Shown here piece after piece: positions 12,426 to 22,625 of a stretch of 64,000 nucleotides of DNA. The first letter of the stretch is position 1, and each line of letters opens with the position of its first letter. The DNA comes from Arthrinium phaeospermum. Taxonomy: Eukaryota; Ascomycota; Sordariomycetes; Amphisphaeriales; Apiosporaceae. The notes under the pieces were generated by a model, which saw only the letters and a program-made list of their open reading frames with translations, ran no database searches and was not told the DNA's origin. A program made the translations under genes and the position numbers. The DNA is taken from positions 2,294,001-2,358,000 of the forward strand of contig QYRS01000011.1 in the NCBI GenBank assembly GCA_006503535.1, given 5' to 3'.

Positions 12426-13624
12426 TACTAGCTTCAGCACGGACCATTTTTACCCCCTGTACGATACATCTCTGAAGACGAGTCGGGAAGTACCTTGGAA
12501 TTGCTAGAATTCATCGGATGAGGCTGTAGATGAGGCTTGAATTGTAGCTTGATGTGGCTGTTGTGGCTGAGCCGTAGCTAGACCCACTTATTCCACCACA
12601 ACAACCGAATTCCAGCTCACAATACATCCTACCGATACATCACCAGCATCAACCACCTTTTTTTATCCAATCGACCGATTTCCATCGCATCGCAACAACA
12701 ACGCTCGATTCCAACGGTAATATCCTTCCATCACACCCTCCATCACATCCTTCCATCACATCACATCAACAATAGCCTTTTTCCATCGATTTTAACCACT
12801 TTCGCAGCAGACCGACCGACCGACCGACCGACCAGCACGCGTTGCATCGATCCGACGCGCTGCTCCCATCGATGACCCTCTTTTCCGGCTCGACCGCGTT
12901 GTTTTAATCCGGAACGTGGTTTTTCCGGCTCCGGTGGCAGTTCCTTCACCAACGCCTCACTTTCCCTCCATTTTCCCTCCATCGCATCGCAAGGTGCTGG
13001 CCCAAGCGTTGGGTGATGGTTGAGATCGGTACTTGTTGAAGTTGGTGGAGAGTACACCAAGTAAGTCAATTTCACTCCTCCACACCTCTCCACTTACAGG
13101 GATCGGATACTGACCTGAATAGGCTTAGCTGGGTCAGAATAACCGATACCGTTTCCGAACAGGAAAATGGGATGAACTTATGTATCATGTGTTTGGGAAC
13201 ATATTTTCGCGGCGGGCGGCGCAGCCAACAGCGAGAGCCGGTGTGTCTGGCATTTGCATGCCTGCAACGTCCGAGCCAAAGTCGACCCCCCCTCCTCAGG
13301 TGCAACTGCGACTTAACAGCCTTTGCCTTATAACCCGCCGATCGCTGCTCCGTGTTGCTACCCAACCGTCTTGGCCCTTTTACCTAGTCGAAGTCTGCTT
13401 CTACCCGACGACGGAATTTTTTTATACTTTTCGTCTGATCTTTTCCGATCTATCTCACACTCGTTTAACCACATCACTTACTTTCGTTAACTTCCGACCC
13501 AAAGGAATAGAACTTCCTTTTTTCCCCTAGGCCCCTGCCTGCTGCCGACCGACATCCAGTAGTGGCCTGCCCGCCCACGGATCCTGACTGCTCCACCGCC
13601 CGGCATTGGTCTTGATGTAGTCAA
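12426..13624. other. intergenic, promoter side of the PTH11-like gene
   Basis: No coding sequence supported. The segment holds TCCATCACA-type short repeats around 12720-12770, a (GACC)6 microsatellite at 12810-12833, and a pyrimidine-rich stretch at about 13370-13530 that probably belongs to the promoter or leader of the downstream gene. Confidence 0.5.
12810..12833. repeat. (GACC)6 microsatellite
   Basis: Six perfect tandem copies of GACC in an intergenic region. Confidence 0.9.
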
Positions 13625-14953
13625 ATGGCGATAGATGCAGCTCGGGCAGCCGAAACCCACCTACCACGTATCCTGGGCGTCTCGGCGGCCTTCCACGCCT
13701 TCGCCCTCATCCTCGTCGCCTGCCGAGTCTACTCGCGAGCCTGCCTGGTCAAGTCGTTTGGGAAAGATGATGTCTTCATCATCGCGGGAGCTGTAAGTAA
13801 CTTGTGTTACGACTATATCATTTGGAGAATCTGATAAACTGACCATAAATTTAATCAGCTGTGCGTCCTGGGCGGAGGAATGATCACCCAGATCGCATCG
13901 GGCTACCATGGGCTGGGACGGCACTACGACACGCTCTCGGCCGACGACTACAAGATGTACACCATGTTCTCCTGGATCCAAAGCCTCCTGGTCTCGTCGA
14001 TCGGCATGGCCGCCATCAAGGTCTCGGTGGGCTGTTCGCTGCTGCGGCTCAGCACGAACCGCCGCTTCTGCCAGCTCGTGCACGGCCTGATTGGTAAGGA
14101 CACCACCATGCTGGGCCCTAATCTAAGGGTTGTCTGCTAACACATATTATCAGGCTTCACGGCTGCGTACTGGGCCCTCGGCTTCCTCAGCGTCGTGCTC
14201 TACTGCCAGCCCATCGAGGGCCTCTGGGACAAGCAGGTCCGGGCCAGCTGCTACCCGGCCTGGCTGTACATCCGCTTCGGCTTCTTCAACACGGCCTGCA
14301 ACATCTTCACCGACATCTGCTTCGCCACGGCGCCGCTGCCGCTCATCTGGTCCCTCAAGCTGGACCGCCGCGTCCAGATGTATCTCGTCATCATTTTCAG
14401 TTTAGGGTACCTCGCCGTCGCCATGGCCATCGCGAAAGCCGTCTGCCAGGCCGCGTTCTGGCGCGACGCGGACCGCACCTTCGACCACTGGATCCAGTTC
14501 TTCGGCTTCCTCGAGGCCAACGTCTCGCTCATGGCCGCGAGCGTGCCGGCCCTCAAGCCGCTGCTGGGCAGGTGGTTCAGCCTGCCCAACGAGTCCTGCT
14601 GCCACTCCCCGGACCCCCGGACCCTGTCGCCGGAGCAGCAGCGCCGACGGAGCCCGGCCACCGACTTTGACATCGAGGCCGAGCTGGGATTGAACGGTAA
14701 TAACAACAACAACGGCTGCGGCGGCGAGAACGGGTACGACAACTCTGAGAAAGAGCAATACAATCACAACGTCCTCAGCCGCAGCGACGAGATGACGACG
14801 GGCGTGGATTCCACGCGCCGGGCGCCGAGCGAGTACGGCGAGGAGATGAATGGCAGCCAGGAGCAGATTCTGCCCGGCATCCATTATACCAACGGGGAGG
14901 CCGCCCCGATAAGGATCATGAAGACCACGCAGGTCATTGTTTCACGAACTTGA
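13625..14953 (+). CDS. PTH11-like integral membrane protein (fungal rhodopsin-like domain)
   Basis: A predicted seven-helix membrane protein of the large fungal rhodopsin-like/PTH11-related family, thought to act as surface receptors or membrane sensors; the ligand is unknown. Exons 13625..13792, 13859..14093 and 14154..14953 splice in phase to 400 residues. Family hallmarks are the GKDDVFIIAG motif at the second helix, GLGRHYDTLS in the extracellular loop, the Gly/Ser-rich helix SSIGMAAIKVSVGCSLLR, QPIEGLWDK with a Cys just upstream and another downstream, a FNTACNIFTDICFATAPLPL helix, and the WIQFFGFLEANVSLMAASVPALKPL end. It lacks an N-terminal CFEM domain. The cytoplasmic tail (about 145 residues) is Asn-, Glu- and Ser-rich and disordered. 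The family is clear, the role is not. Confidence 0.88.
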
Positions 14954-15619
14954 AAAGCATCATGGACGTTTTCTTTTGTTTTGTTAAAAAAACCCAGGGG
15001 ACAAGTGGGAGATACTCGGCGCTCGGGGTCGGGTTTGATTTGGGTTTTTGATCAGGTTTAAGCGAGCCTCTGGCATTATTTGTTTGGGTCTACGGCGCAT
15101 GTGTGGTCAGTCACTCAGTGTCAAACTGGTGCCACCATCGGGGGGTTCGGGGTTATTGACTCGGCGGTAGTCAACGTGTTTTGGTCATATGGTCTGGACG
15201 CAAACGAGGATCGCGTGATGCGATGTCTGGGACGAGACAAATGGATGTCTAAGCATGTATGATACTACTGGCTGTCTGGAGAGCCGAAAATAGGGGCTCA
15301 TCGGGACATTGTCACATCAGAAAGCCTGTTTGCTCAAGATGCGACATATCACAATAGCAGAATTTGCATTGTTTCCCACTCCAATCCTCCACCACTTGCG
15401 TGCTTAGTGACAACGCCAATAGAACTAGTACGGTTCTCATACTGGCGCCCGTATCAAGCAAACTCGCCATCAACCATTGGTCGTGGGGTTCTGGTATCCC
15501 GGGGCGCACATGCAGTTCCCAAGACTCCCAGCCTCTAATATCCAAGCAGTAGCTTATGACTTACGATGCGGAATACTTGATGAGTTGCCACACGTCCCAC
15601 AGTTACCTAACAACAGTCA
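14954..15619. other. intergenic, no gene seen
   Basis: 3' flank of the PTH11-like gene. Only short ORFs are present and nothing is recognised until the tRNA relic. Confidence 0.6.
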
Positions 15620-15710
15620 TCCCCGATAGTACGATGGTTAGTATGATAGCTTGTCATTGCTTTACGCAAAAGGTCCGCGGGAGATAAGGGTCCGATTCCC
15701 TGCCGAGGAG
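15620..15710 (+). pseudogene. degenerate tRNA-Asp(GTC) relic with intron
   Basis: Aligned to the usual fungal tRNA-Asp, 15620-15656 and 15676-15710 match at about 55 of 72 positions (my recollection of the consensus). The match includes the acceptor start TCCCCGAT, the anticodon loop TTGTCA with GTC, the variable region CGCGGGAGA, a T-arm GGGTCCGATTCCC and the 3' end CCGAGGAG. A 19-base insert (15657-15675) sits exactly at the canonical intron position, one base 3' of the anticodon. The anticodon stem (ATAGC against GCGGG) and parts of the D-arm and acceptor stem no longer pair, so the copy is probably dead. Confidence 0.6.
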
Positions 15711-16285
15711 ATTCTTAGCCGGATCCATCCCGAGATCCTCTTTTGGTGTTGCGAGATTTATTCTTATGTTAGCCGTATCTGAACCCAATAAACGTTCCAA
15801 GGTCCGCATACTGGCGGTGTAAGATCTGGTGGACCACATTGTACATTGTACATAGATGTCCGCAAAATCACAAGTCTGTACATTTCATAATCATAATTTC
15901 TCGAACATGTGCCTGACCAGAAAGTTGTCCTACGCCTCCTGATGACATCTGAGTGAGCTGTTCCTCCAGTCGACAACGATGAAGTCTGAGCCGTAGTTAT
16001 AATTTCACTATGCCGCTGGTCCCTAATAACACACCCTTTTGGGGCTTTCCTCGTGTAGTTAGAGGAGCAAGGCACATTTGCCACAAATATTCTTTTATGT
16101 CGACAGCGGCGGATCTCTCAAGCTCCTCGGCAATCTCCCAGCGTCCCTGGGCGATGTATTTGCACTGCGCTTGGGTATTTCGGGAAGACCCTGCAAAGTT
16201 TCTACATAGTCGAAAATAACAATCTAAGACGCAGTACTTGAGTTAACAACAAGACAAACGATATGTATACGTACAAAGACTAGAT
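15711..16285. other. intergenic, no gene seen
   Basis: 3' flank of the F-box/ankyrin gene. No coding, RNA or repeat feature was recognised. Confidence 0.6.
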
Positions 16286-18808
16286 TCAAGCCCCTTCACT
16301 GAAAGTCCCTCTATTCTTCAAGCCCAGGCTCTTCTTACCGGCACGCAGATCCCCATCCCCAGGCGCCACACCCTCTAAGCACAAACCCCAGAGCAAGACA
16401 GACGGCAGCGAGCCCTTGAGCTCGATAAACATATCCCACGCCGTACGCCCCCGGTCATCGCGCGCCCGCGCATCCGCTCCGGCCCCCAACAGCAAGCGAC
16501 ACATGTCCGCAGTCGCGTTGCGGGACAACTCGCCCCGGCCGGCCGCCGCCATAACCATCATCAGCGGCGTCCGCCCCAGGCTCGGCGACACATAGTTAAC
16601 GTCGGCCGCGGCGCCGTGGCGGAGCAGGAACCGGGTAGTAAGCAACATATCCAGCTCGTGCCCATGGGCCTGCAACAAGGCCAGATGCAGCGGCGTGTCC
16701 CCCGCCCCGCCTCTGGCTCCCACCTCGGGCCAAGTAGTAGTGGTAGCACTACTTTCTGACGATTGACTGCCACCGGTCCGCGCCCGCACATCAGCGCCGG
16801 CCCGCACGAGCATGGCCAGGGCCCGGGTCTTGGTCATCATCCGATGCCGCGCCTCGTCGTCTTCGCAGTTATGATACGGCAGCGGCCCCCGATCCCGCGC
16901 CTCGAGCAGGAGGTGGAGCGGCGTGCGCCCGGACCGGCTGTACGCATTCACGCCGTCCGCGCCGAGGGGGGCCGCATATTCCCCCTCCCCTTCCCCCTCG
17001 CGGCCGCGGCTCAGCAGGACCTGCAGGCGGAGGCAGGGTTCGTGGTGGAACGGGTCCGCCGGCTCGCCGGTGGCGTAGTGCAGCGCGTTGTAACCCTGTC
17101 CGTCGACGGCCCGTGTGTCGACGGCGCGGTGGCGCAGGAGGACTTCGATCATCAGTGCGGTCGGGACCGTGTGGGCGTGCCGGCACAGCAGCATCAGGGG
17201 GGTCCGTCCCCGGGCGTCCCGGACGTTGGGGTCGGCGCCGCCCTGGTCCACGAACACGTCGATCAGGGAGAAGAGCGGCGGCTCCTCGAAGCGCGACGAC
17301 CAGAGCAGGTCGCTGCGCCAGTAGCTGCCCCTGTACACCCGCTCCTGGAGATGGCCCCGCTGCTGGAGTTGGTTATAGAAGGGCCCGCAGAGGAGGTGGA
17401 AAGGGCTGTTGCCTTTTGCGTCGGCGCGGTGGACGTCGGCGCCGAGAGCGGCGACGAGGTGGCGGATGACGGGCACGGCCTTTTCGGCGCGGGACCCGTC
17501 CTGGAGCAGGCACCACTGCAGCGGCGTGTGGGCCGGGACCTTGACCTCGGGGCGCGAGTCTCGCCCGTATAGATGCCACCACTGCAGTAGTCTCCGGGCC
17601 TCGACTTTCCCCTGCAGCCGCAGGTGGCCGTGGATGGCCGCGTCCAGGTCGCCGCCGTGCTGGACCAGCAGCTCTAGCTTCCGGAACGCGTCGGGGTCTT
17701 CCGGGTAGGTCCCGCAATCTACTATGCCGGCGACCACGTTGGCGACGAGCGATTTGGAGTAGGCCTCGTCGAATCCACGAATAGTCCTCTCCTTGGGCTG
17801 GGAGAAATATCCGCGGTGTCGGGTATAGGGCAGGAACTGATCCGCGCCTCGCTCCAGGAGCAGCTGCACCAAGTCCGCCGAGCCCCGCATCATCACGGCC
17901 ACGAACAGAACCGGCGTGTGGCATGCCTTGCCGCCGAATCTTGGACCCAACGTCTCGTCGAGGCCGCAGTTGGGAGACGCCCCTCGGTCCAAGAGCATGG
18001 TGGCCATGGTCTTGGCCGTTGCGGTATTATGGTCCCTCGCCCCGAGCCAGATGGCTTTGTAGAGCAGGAAGCCTCCGCTGGGAAGAGGTTTGTTCACCTC
18101 AACGCCAGAATCCACGAGAGCACCCAGCGCAGTAGCGTTTCCGTGCACAATGGCGACTTCGGCCACCGTCCGGCCGTTCTGATCGACCTGGTTCGGATCT
18201 GCCCCGAGCTCGAGGAACGCGGCGACGGCGCTGGCCTCGCATTGGTGGGAGATGCTGCTTATCAGATTCGACACGCCGGATGGAGCGGTTTCGTTACGAT
18301 CTAGCCGGCTGCCGTGGTCGGCAAGAAGGCGCACCACCTCACCCGTCTTGGCCAAGTGCAGGGGGGTGAGACATTTTGCGATGTTGACGTTGACATCCGC
18401 CCCTTTTTGCAGCAGATAGGCCACGACAGATGCATGTCCGCACAGGGCGGCTTGGTGGATGAGCGTCAGCTCAAGGCCACTGGCCGCATCTGAAATCAGA
18501 GTCGTGTCTAAAAGTGACGCCATGTCCTCAACCTCGTCGACATTTTTCAAGGTTCCAACTCGCCCATGCTTCACTGCCCACCGCACAACATCCTGTCGGG
18601 TGATTTGAGTGTCATCTTCTTGGCGCGAACCTGAGACATCTGCTCCCAGTGGCCGCAACCTGAGATATAGGATAGGAGTAAGACAGTACTTGTGTTGCTC
18701 GTTTACCAGGAGCCATCGAGCGTGGTCCTTGAAGGATATGTGTTCGGTTATCTGGAGTATGAGCTCAGGAGGAAGGTCGCAGATGCTCTGGACGTTGGAG
18801 TACTCCAT
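16286..18808 (-). CDS. F-box-like and ankyrin-repeat protein
   Basis: A single-exon ORF of 840 residues. Residues ~8-50 (ICDLPPELILQITEHI, followed by a hydrophobic segment with HARWLLVN) look like the F-box-like helix set often found before fungal ankyrin arrays. From about residue 95 onward it is an ankyrin solenoid. Clear repeats include TLIHQAALCGHASVVAYLLQ, KCLTPLHLAKTGEVVRLLAD, NGRTVAEVAIVHGNATALGA, RGRTPLMLLCRHAH, GYNALHYATGEP, SGRTPLHLLLEARD, GDTPLHLALLQAHG, LGRTPLMMVMAAAG and DRGRTAWDMF. Together they suggest a substrate-recruiting subunit of a ubiquitin ligase or a scaffold; this is inference. The start is the first ATG (18808), just before the F-box-like helix. No introns are needed. 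The neighbours give no functional clue. Confidence 0.88.
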   Translation of the reverse strand: MEYSNVQSICDLPPELILQITEHISFKDHARWLLVNEQHKYCLTPILYLRLRPLGADVSGSRQEDDTQITRQDVVRWAVKHGRVGTLKNVDEVEDMASLLDTTLISDAASGLELTLIHQAALCGHASVVAYLLQKGADVNVNIAKCLTPLHLAKTGEVVRLLADHGSRLDRNETAPSGVSNLISSISHQCEASAVAAFLELGADPNQVDQNGRTVAEVAIVHGNATALGALVDSGVEVNKPLPSGGFLLYKAIWLGARDHNTATAKTMATMLLDRGASPNCGLDETLGPRFGGKACHTPVLFVAVMMRGSADLVQLLLERGADQFLPYTRHRGYFSQPKERTIRGFDEAYSKSLVANVVAGIVDCGTYPEDPDAFRKLELLVQHGGDLDAAIHGHLRLQGKVEARRLLQWWHLYGRDSRPEVKVPAHTPLQWCLLQDGSRAEKAVPVIRHLVAALGADVHRADAKGNSPFHLLCGPFYNQLQQRGHLQERVYRGSYWRSDLLWSSRFEEPPLFSLIDVFVDQGGADPNVRDARGRTPLMLLCRHAHTVPTALMIEVLLRHRAVDTRAVDGQGYNALHYATGEPADPFHHEPCLRLQVLLSRGREGEGEGEYAAPLGADGVNAYSRSGRTPLHLLLEARDRGPLPYHNCEDDEARHRMMTKTRALAMLVRAGADVRARTGGSQSSESSATTTTWPEVGARGGAGDTPLHLALLQAHGHELDMLLTTRFLLRHGAAADVNYVSPSLGRTPLMMVMAAAGRGELSRNATADMCRLLLGAGADARARDDRGRTAWDMFIELKGSLPSVLLWGLCLEGVAPGDGDLRAGKKSLGLKNRGTFSEGA

Positions 18809-19212
18809 GTTTGGTTGCTGAGGGAGGTGTGATGCTTAAAATGGGTATTGATACATGTATGCATGAAAGCCCAAATGATTCGGAGCCAGTGGAGGGGAAG
18901 GTGAAGCCACTATGACGTCGTTTCTAGAGTCCTACGGCTAGGCAAAAATCGGTAGCATGCGGCACAGCTCGCATTCGCGGGGGCTTAAGTCTCAAGGATA
19001 ACATCTAACACCTAATTGCCTGGCTAGAAGCACCTTCGACGATGGATCTTGTCAATACTCGCGTGAGCCTGAACGACTCGATATGGCAAGAGAATTAGGT
19101 CTTGCAGCAATTGAGGGCTGCAAGATATTTGATAATAGCAGCGTGGAATGACTCCGTCGTCACTCCTTGATTCGGCTAGCAACCCACACCAGAGTCGGGT
19201 GGCGGTGGGAAC
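18809..19212. other. intergenic, promoter side of the F-box/ankyrin gene
   Basis: No supported gene. A CTAG at ~19173-19176 could be an intron acceptor for the coding fragment that follows. Confidence 0.45.
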
Positions 19213-19653
19213 TTGCCTGAAGCCATTTTCCTTGATGAAGACGACCTCAAGGGTAAGGCGGGCGTCGTCTCTGTCAAAAAAGACAGAGGCCACGTGTCCC
19301 AGGCCGAATCGGTCTTCCTCAAGACGCAGGGCGAGCCTGCGCACGAGCTAGAGGTGCACAAGGACATCAAGGGAAAGCGGATCGCCTTCGACGTGCTGGC
19401 CGTCATCTTCAGCGACAGTGATGAAGATAAGACCGCCGAATTTGTCCCGCATGATTCCCGAGGCCCAGAAGCGAAGGAGGAGGATTTGGTGGCGTGGGAG
19501 GATGCTAGGAAGTCAGTTGGCGAAGACGTCTACGATGAGAATCACGATGCAAAGCAACACAAGGAGGCGGAACTAGCGGCTCAGAAGTCCTCCTTTGAAA
19601 GGCCATTTACCTGGATCAAAAACCAGGGGAGATATACGCTGATGACCCAATGA
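19213..19653 (+). pseudogene. orphan coding fragment, possibly a gene remnant
   Basis: A 146-codon open frame with strong GC3 bias and a soluble, highly charged sequence (FLDEDDLKGKAGVVSVKKDR, then HELEVHKDIKGKRIAFDVLA). The frame is open leftward to a TAG at 19174, which is also a possible CTAG acceptor. There is no in-frame ATG near the left end. This looks like the 3' exon of a gene whose 5' part I cannot find, or a decayed copy. It ends at TGA 19651-19653. The opposite-strand ORF in the same place is shorter and less protein-like. No family is recognised. Confidence 0.35.
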
Positions 19654-20578
19654 TTCTTCACCCCTATTCAGGATCTTTCTATTTAGACCTTGATCATCTC
19701 TATCGCATCTATTACACCCATATCTCGTTCCTACTTGTTTTATCAAGCAGTGAGGTAAGCGGAGTATACTAAGCGCTGCAGTAACGTTCGTGGCAGTTCA
19801 AAATTCAAAGCACGGGAGGACCCCGAAGTATGCAAGAGCGCCAGAACCGGAGCGAACCGTTCTGAGTACTTCTCTAGAAATTTCTTCTTCTGATCAACAC
19901 CGCCATACAAACTCCACTGCTAACAGTTGATCGGCACGGTCGAAAAGCCTGGTCCCCCCTGCCACGTTGGGCATCAATGATAATATCGGCCAATAGCGGA
20001 TGTTACATTTGTATTATTATTTCTCTTCTTTTCGATGCCAACCATCGACAATACAGCTCTCTTCATTTTCCCAGCATGTTTAAACGCCTATGGAATCAGA
20101 CGTTATCTCATAATTAGGTGACAGTCAGTCTTCACCGGCGCGTTCGTAAACCTGTCGACTCTCGTGATGCCACGGACGCGGGAGCCAGCGCGGACACAGC
20201 CGGCAAGCCGAGTCACGCTATGCCACTCCCGTGGAAGATCTTGTCCCGCAACACACCTACTTCATCCTGGCCCGAGAAAGCACACATGGCAAGCGAGACG
20301 TCCGTAGCATGGATGCTCGGCATTAGCCGAGTATGTACTTTCTGTGCGCCCAGCCCACCGCCCTGGGCCTACGAGGCCAATGGCATCGCGCCTTAGCAGC
20401 GGTGGGATCGCCGTATCTTGTCCCGCATGAACAGAATGTTCCAGGAGAGGTTCCTTCACGGCGACCAAGGGTAACCCCCTCTGCACAGGGGAAGCAAGTT
20501 TCTGGCGGGCAGGTCTCTGGACCGTGAATCGCAACGAAAACGAATTGGAGACTTGGCTTGCAGGTCCTATGTTGTTTG
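19654..20578. other. intergenic, no gene seen
   Basis: Only short ORFs without recognisable content. No repeat was identified before the diverged copy at 20579. Confidence 0.55.
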
Positions 20579-20795
20579 CACACCGCTAAGCTCCATCCTG
20601 GCCTTTCAGGCATCAAAACGCCCGGGGCATGACATGGGGGCGCGGAAACATCGTCGCCGTTACTTCCAAGCTCCTTGGCGGTTAGAACCGTGATGCGTTT
20701 GGATCTCTTCCCATAGCAGCAATGATCGGCCCCGATGTGACCCTAGATATCCACCAGTGTGAAAAAGAAGGAAAAGTCCAAGGATCTGTAAGATG
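20579..20795 (+). repeat. diverged direct repeat, copy A
   Basis: Collinear with copy B at 23369-23600. Shared blocks occur in the same order and with similar spacing: CACCGCTAAGCT, then a TCGCCG-TAC-TTCCAAG segment, CGG-TAG-ACCGTG, CAGCAA-GATCG and an A-rich GAAAAAGAAGGAAAA block. The spacing from the second block to the A-rich block is about 106 and 108 bases in the two copies. Nature unknown: a decayed transposon, a segmental duplication or a conserved non-coding element. Confidence 0.5.
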
Positions 20796-21918
20796 GAATG
20801 GCAGAGTGTCTGCTTCTGTGCCTGACTTACCGGGAGTACCCCCGCCCCCCCATGTTATCTTCTACAGCGTGTGGGACCCATCGAGACGTCCGTCAATCTG
20901 GGGATAGCTGATCAAGCCACAAACGTTTCCTACGCGGCAGTCAAGCTTCCCACAACCTTGTTATACCATCATCGGCGGCAGATCACCCGGCACGGAAGCG
21001 GAGTAACTAGACTCTCGATTCCTAAACACTATGCTATTTACTTGTTAATACTTTCGTCCAATTCGTGTAACTGGCTGCCTGTAGATCACAGACACCGACG
21101 TGTAGACTGAGAGCGAGACGTGATCCCCCGAATGCACTGCGCATTTTATCCTGTTACAAGTCCCGTCATATCGCGGTGTCGGATCCCACTTTCCCCGGAA
21201 TGTGTCAAGCGTTCCGTCCGATCTTTAGGTGTGACGGGAAGCGGCCGCGCTCGGACAAGTCCCTTAATCTTAATCTTGATGTGTGGCTTGCAGTACCTAA
21301 CGTAGGGCGTGAGAAACATGGGATGAGATCCACTCTGTGCGACTCAATCCTCGATAACAACCGGGAGACATTCTGCCTTGGGTGTGCTAGTATGCATCAG
21401 ATCTCTTCTGCTTGACGATTTTCATCTTCACTTGGGTGCGTTTATGAGGTTGCTGGGTTTTGGCCAAGGCTACTTAGTCAGTCAGTAGTCGAATCGAAAG
21501 GGTTTCATTTATTGCTTGGGGGCCCGAATCCAAGGTAATACACCTCGCCTGCGGAATTCGACACGCCAACAAACGTTTCCATCATACCGACATGTCAGAC
21601 TCGATACTACATGCAAGCTGGTGAGGTTTCCAGCAACGACTAGAAAACCAGTCTTGGAGTTGGAACCAAATCTGGTGCGTATGGCATGGCCAAGAAGGTG
21701 CGCATTTCAAACGCGACGGCCTCAGCGAAACGCGATCGACTCGTTATCGAAGGGCAATGTAAAACGCAACCAAATGGTCTGATGTTGACGTATGACCTGT
21801 GAAGTGGTATCGATGCCATTCACACAGCGAAGGTAGCGCGCTGATAGCGTAGGTCTATCTTTAGTATCTAACTAGACAGCTAGATATACTTGGCTAGAAC
21901 GGTAGTTGTGATCATGGG
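20796..21918. other. intergenic upstream of the Ser/Ala-repeat gene
   Basis: No supported coding region or RNA gene. It leads into the TATA-containing promoter of the secreted repeat protein. Confidence 0.5.
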
Positions 21919-21927
21919 ATATATATA
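21919..21927 (+). promoter_or_regulatory. TATA box for the Ser/Ala-repeat gene
   Basis: The sequence ATATATATA lies about 155 bases before the ATG at 22083. It is followed by a pyrimidine-rich leader (about 21980-22060), a common arrangement in strongly expressed or inducible fungal genes. The assignment rests on sequence and position only. Confidence 0.5.
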
Positions 21928-22082
21928 CCACGCCCCGGAGCCGTTGCTGTAAGAAGAAGAATCCCTCCCCATCGCACATCAAGTTTCTTCAGGTTTCCCA
22001 ACAAACTCCAATCTCGTCAACTTCCAGTCTCGATTCCTTCTCTTCTATCGTCTTAATTCAAACTCCGCATCTAATTACGACA

Positions 22083-22625
22083 ATGTCTTCAATCCGTTGC
22101 TCACTCCGGCAGGCCGCTGTGGCACTCCTCCTGGCTTACTCTTCCGCCGTCGCCGCCGAGCAGGCCGCCAGCTCTTCCGCAGTTGCCCATGCCTGTCCGC
22201 CTCACCCATCCTGCGCCCCTTGTGCTCATCAGGCGATGAGCTCATCAGCCGCGGCATCTATGCAAGCCTCGGCCAGCGCCAGCGCGTCTCAATCAGCGGC
22301 ACCGGCGAGTTCAAGTGCAGCGGCGTCCAGTGCGGCGGCATCCAGTGCGGCGGCGTCCAGCGTGGCTGCATCCAGCGCGGCGGCGTCCAGTGCAGCGGCG
22401 TCCAGCGCGGCCGCGCATTCGAGCTCTGCGCTGCCAGCATCACCATCCTGCCAAGCCGTCCAACCATGCCCGCCGTGCCCCGCCGAAGCAGAGGAGGAGG
22501 GAAACGAGGACGGTGACGAAGGCGAAAGCGCTTCGGCGGCCTTCGCTGCGGCCACCGCCGTGTCCGCTAAGCGCCGGGTGGTCGCGCGGCGCGTACTGCT
22601 GGAAGGCGCCAACCGATGGCTGTGA
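22083..22625 (+). CDS. secreted Ser/Ala-repeat protein, unknown function
   Basis: A single exon of 180 residues. Residues 1-25 form a signal peptide (MSSIRCSLRQAAVALLLAYS then SAVAA). The mature part has Cys-Pro-rich segments (HACPPHPSCAPCAH at about 38-51 and SCQAVQPCPPCPAE at about 119-132) on either side of a low-complexity Ser/Ala region whose core is seven SSAAA units. An acidic stretch (about 132-145) and a basic C-terminus with KRR and RR sites follow. It could be a cell-wall or extracellular protein, O-glycosylated on the Ser tract, or a small secreted effector-like protein. No GPI signal is evident. A TATA box and pyrimidine-rich leader precede it. Confidence 0.72.
   Translation: MSSIRCSLRQAAVALLLAYSSAVAAEQAASSSAVAHACPPHPSCAPCAHQAMSSSAAASMQASASASASQSAAPASSSAAASSAAASSAAASSVAASSAAASSAAASSAAAHSSSALPASPSCQAVQPCPPCPAEAEEEGNEDGDEGESASAAFAAATAVSAKRRVVARRVLLEGANRWL
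22311..22415 (+). repeat. 15-bp minisatellite inside the Ser/Ala-repeat gene
   Basis: Seven head-to-tail copies of a 15-base unit close to TCCAGTGCGGCGGCG, each coding Ser-Ser-Ala-Ala-Ala with one Val substitution. The unit length is a multiple of three, so copy number can change without shifting the frame. Confidence 0.9.

Noticed and set aside
12810..12833. (GACC)6 as part of a CRISPR-like or regulatory array
   Set aside because: It is a simple perfect microsatellite without spacers, and CRISPR arrays are not expected in fungal nuclear DNA.
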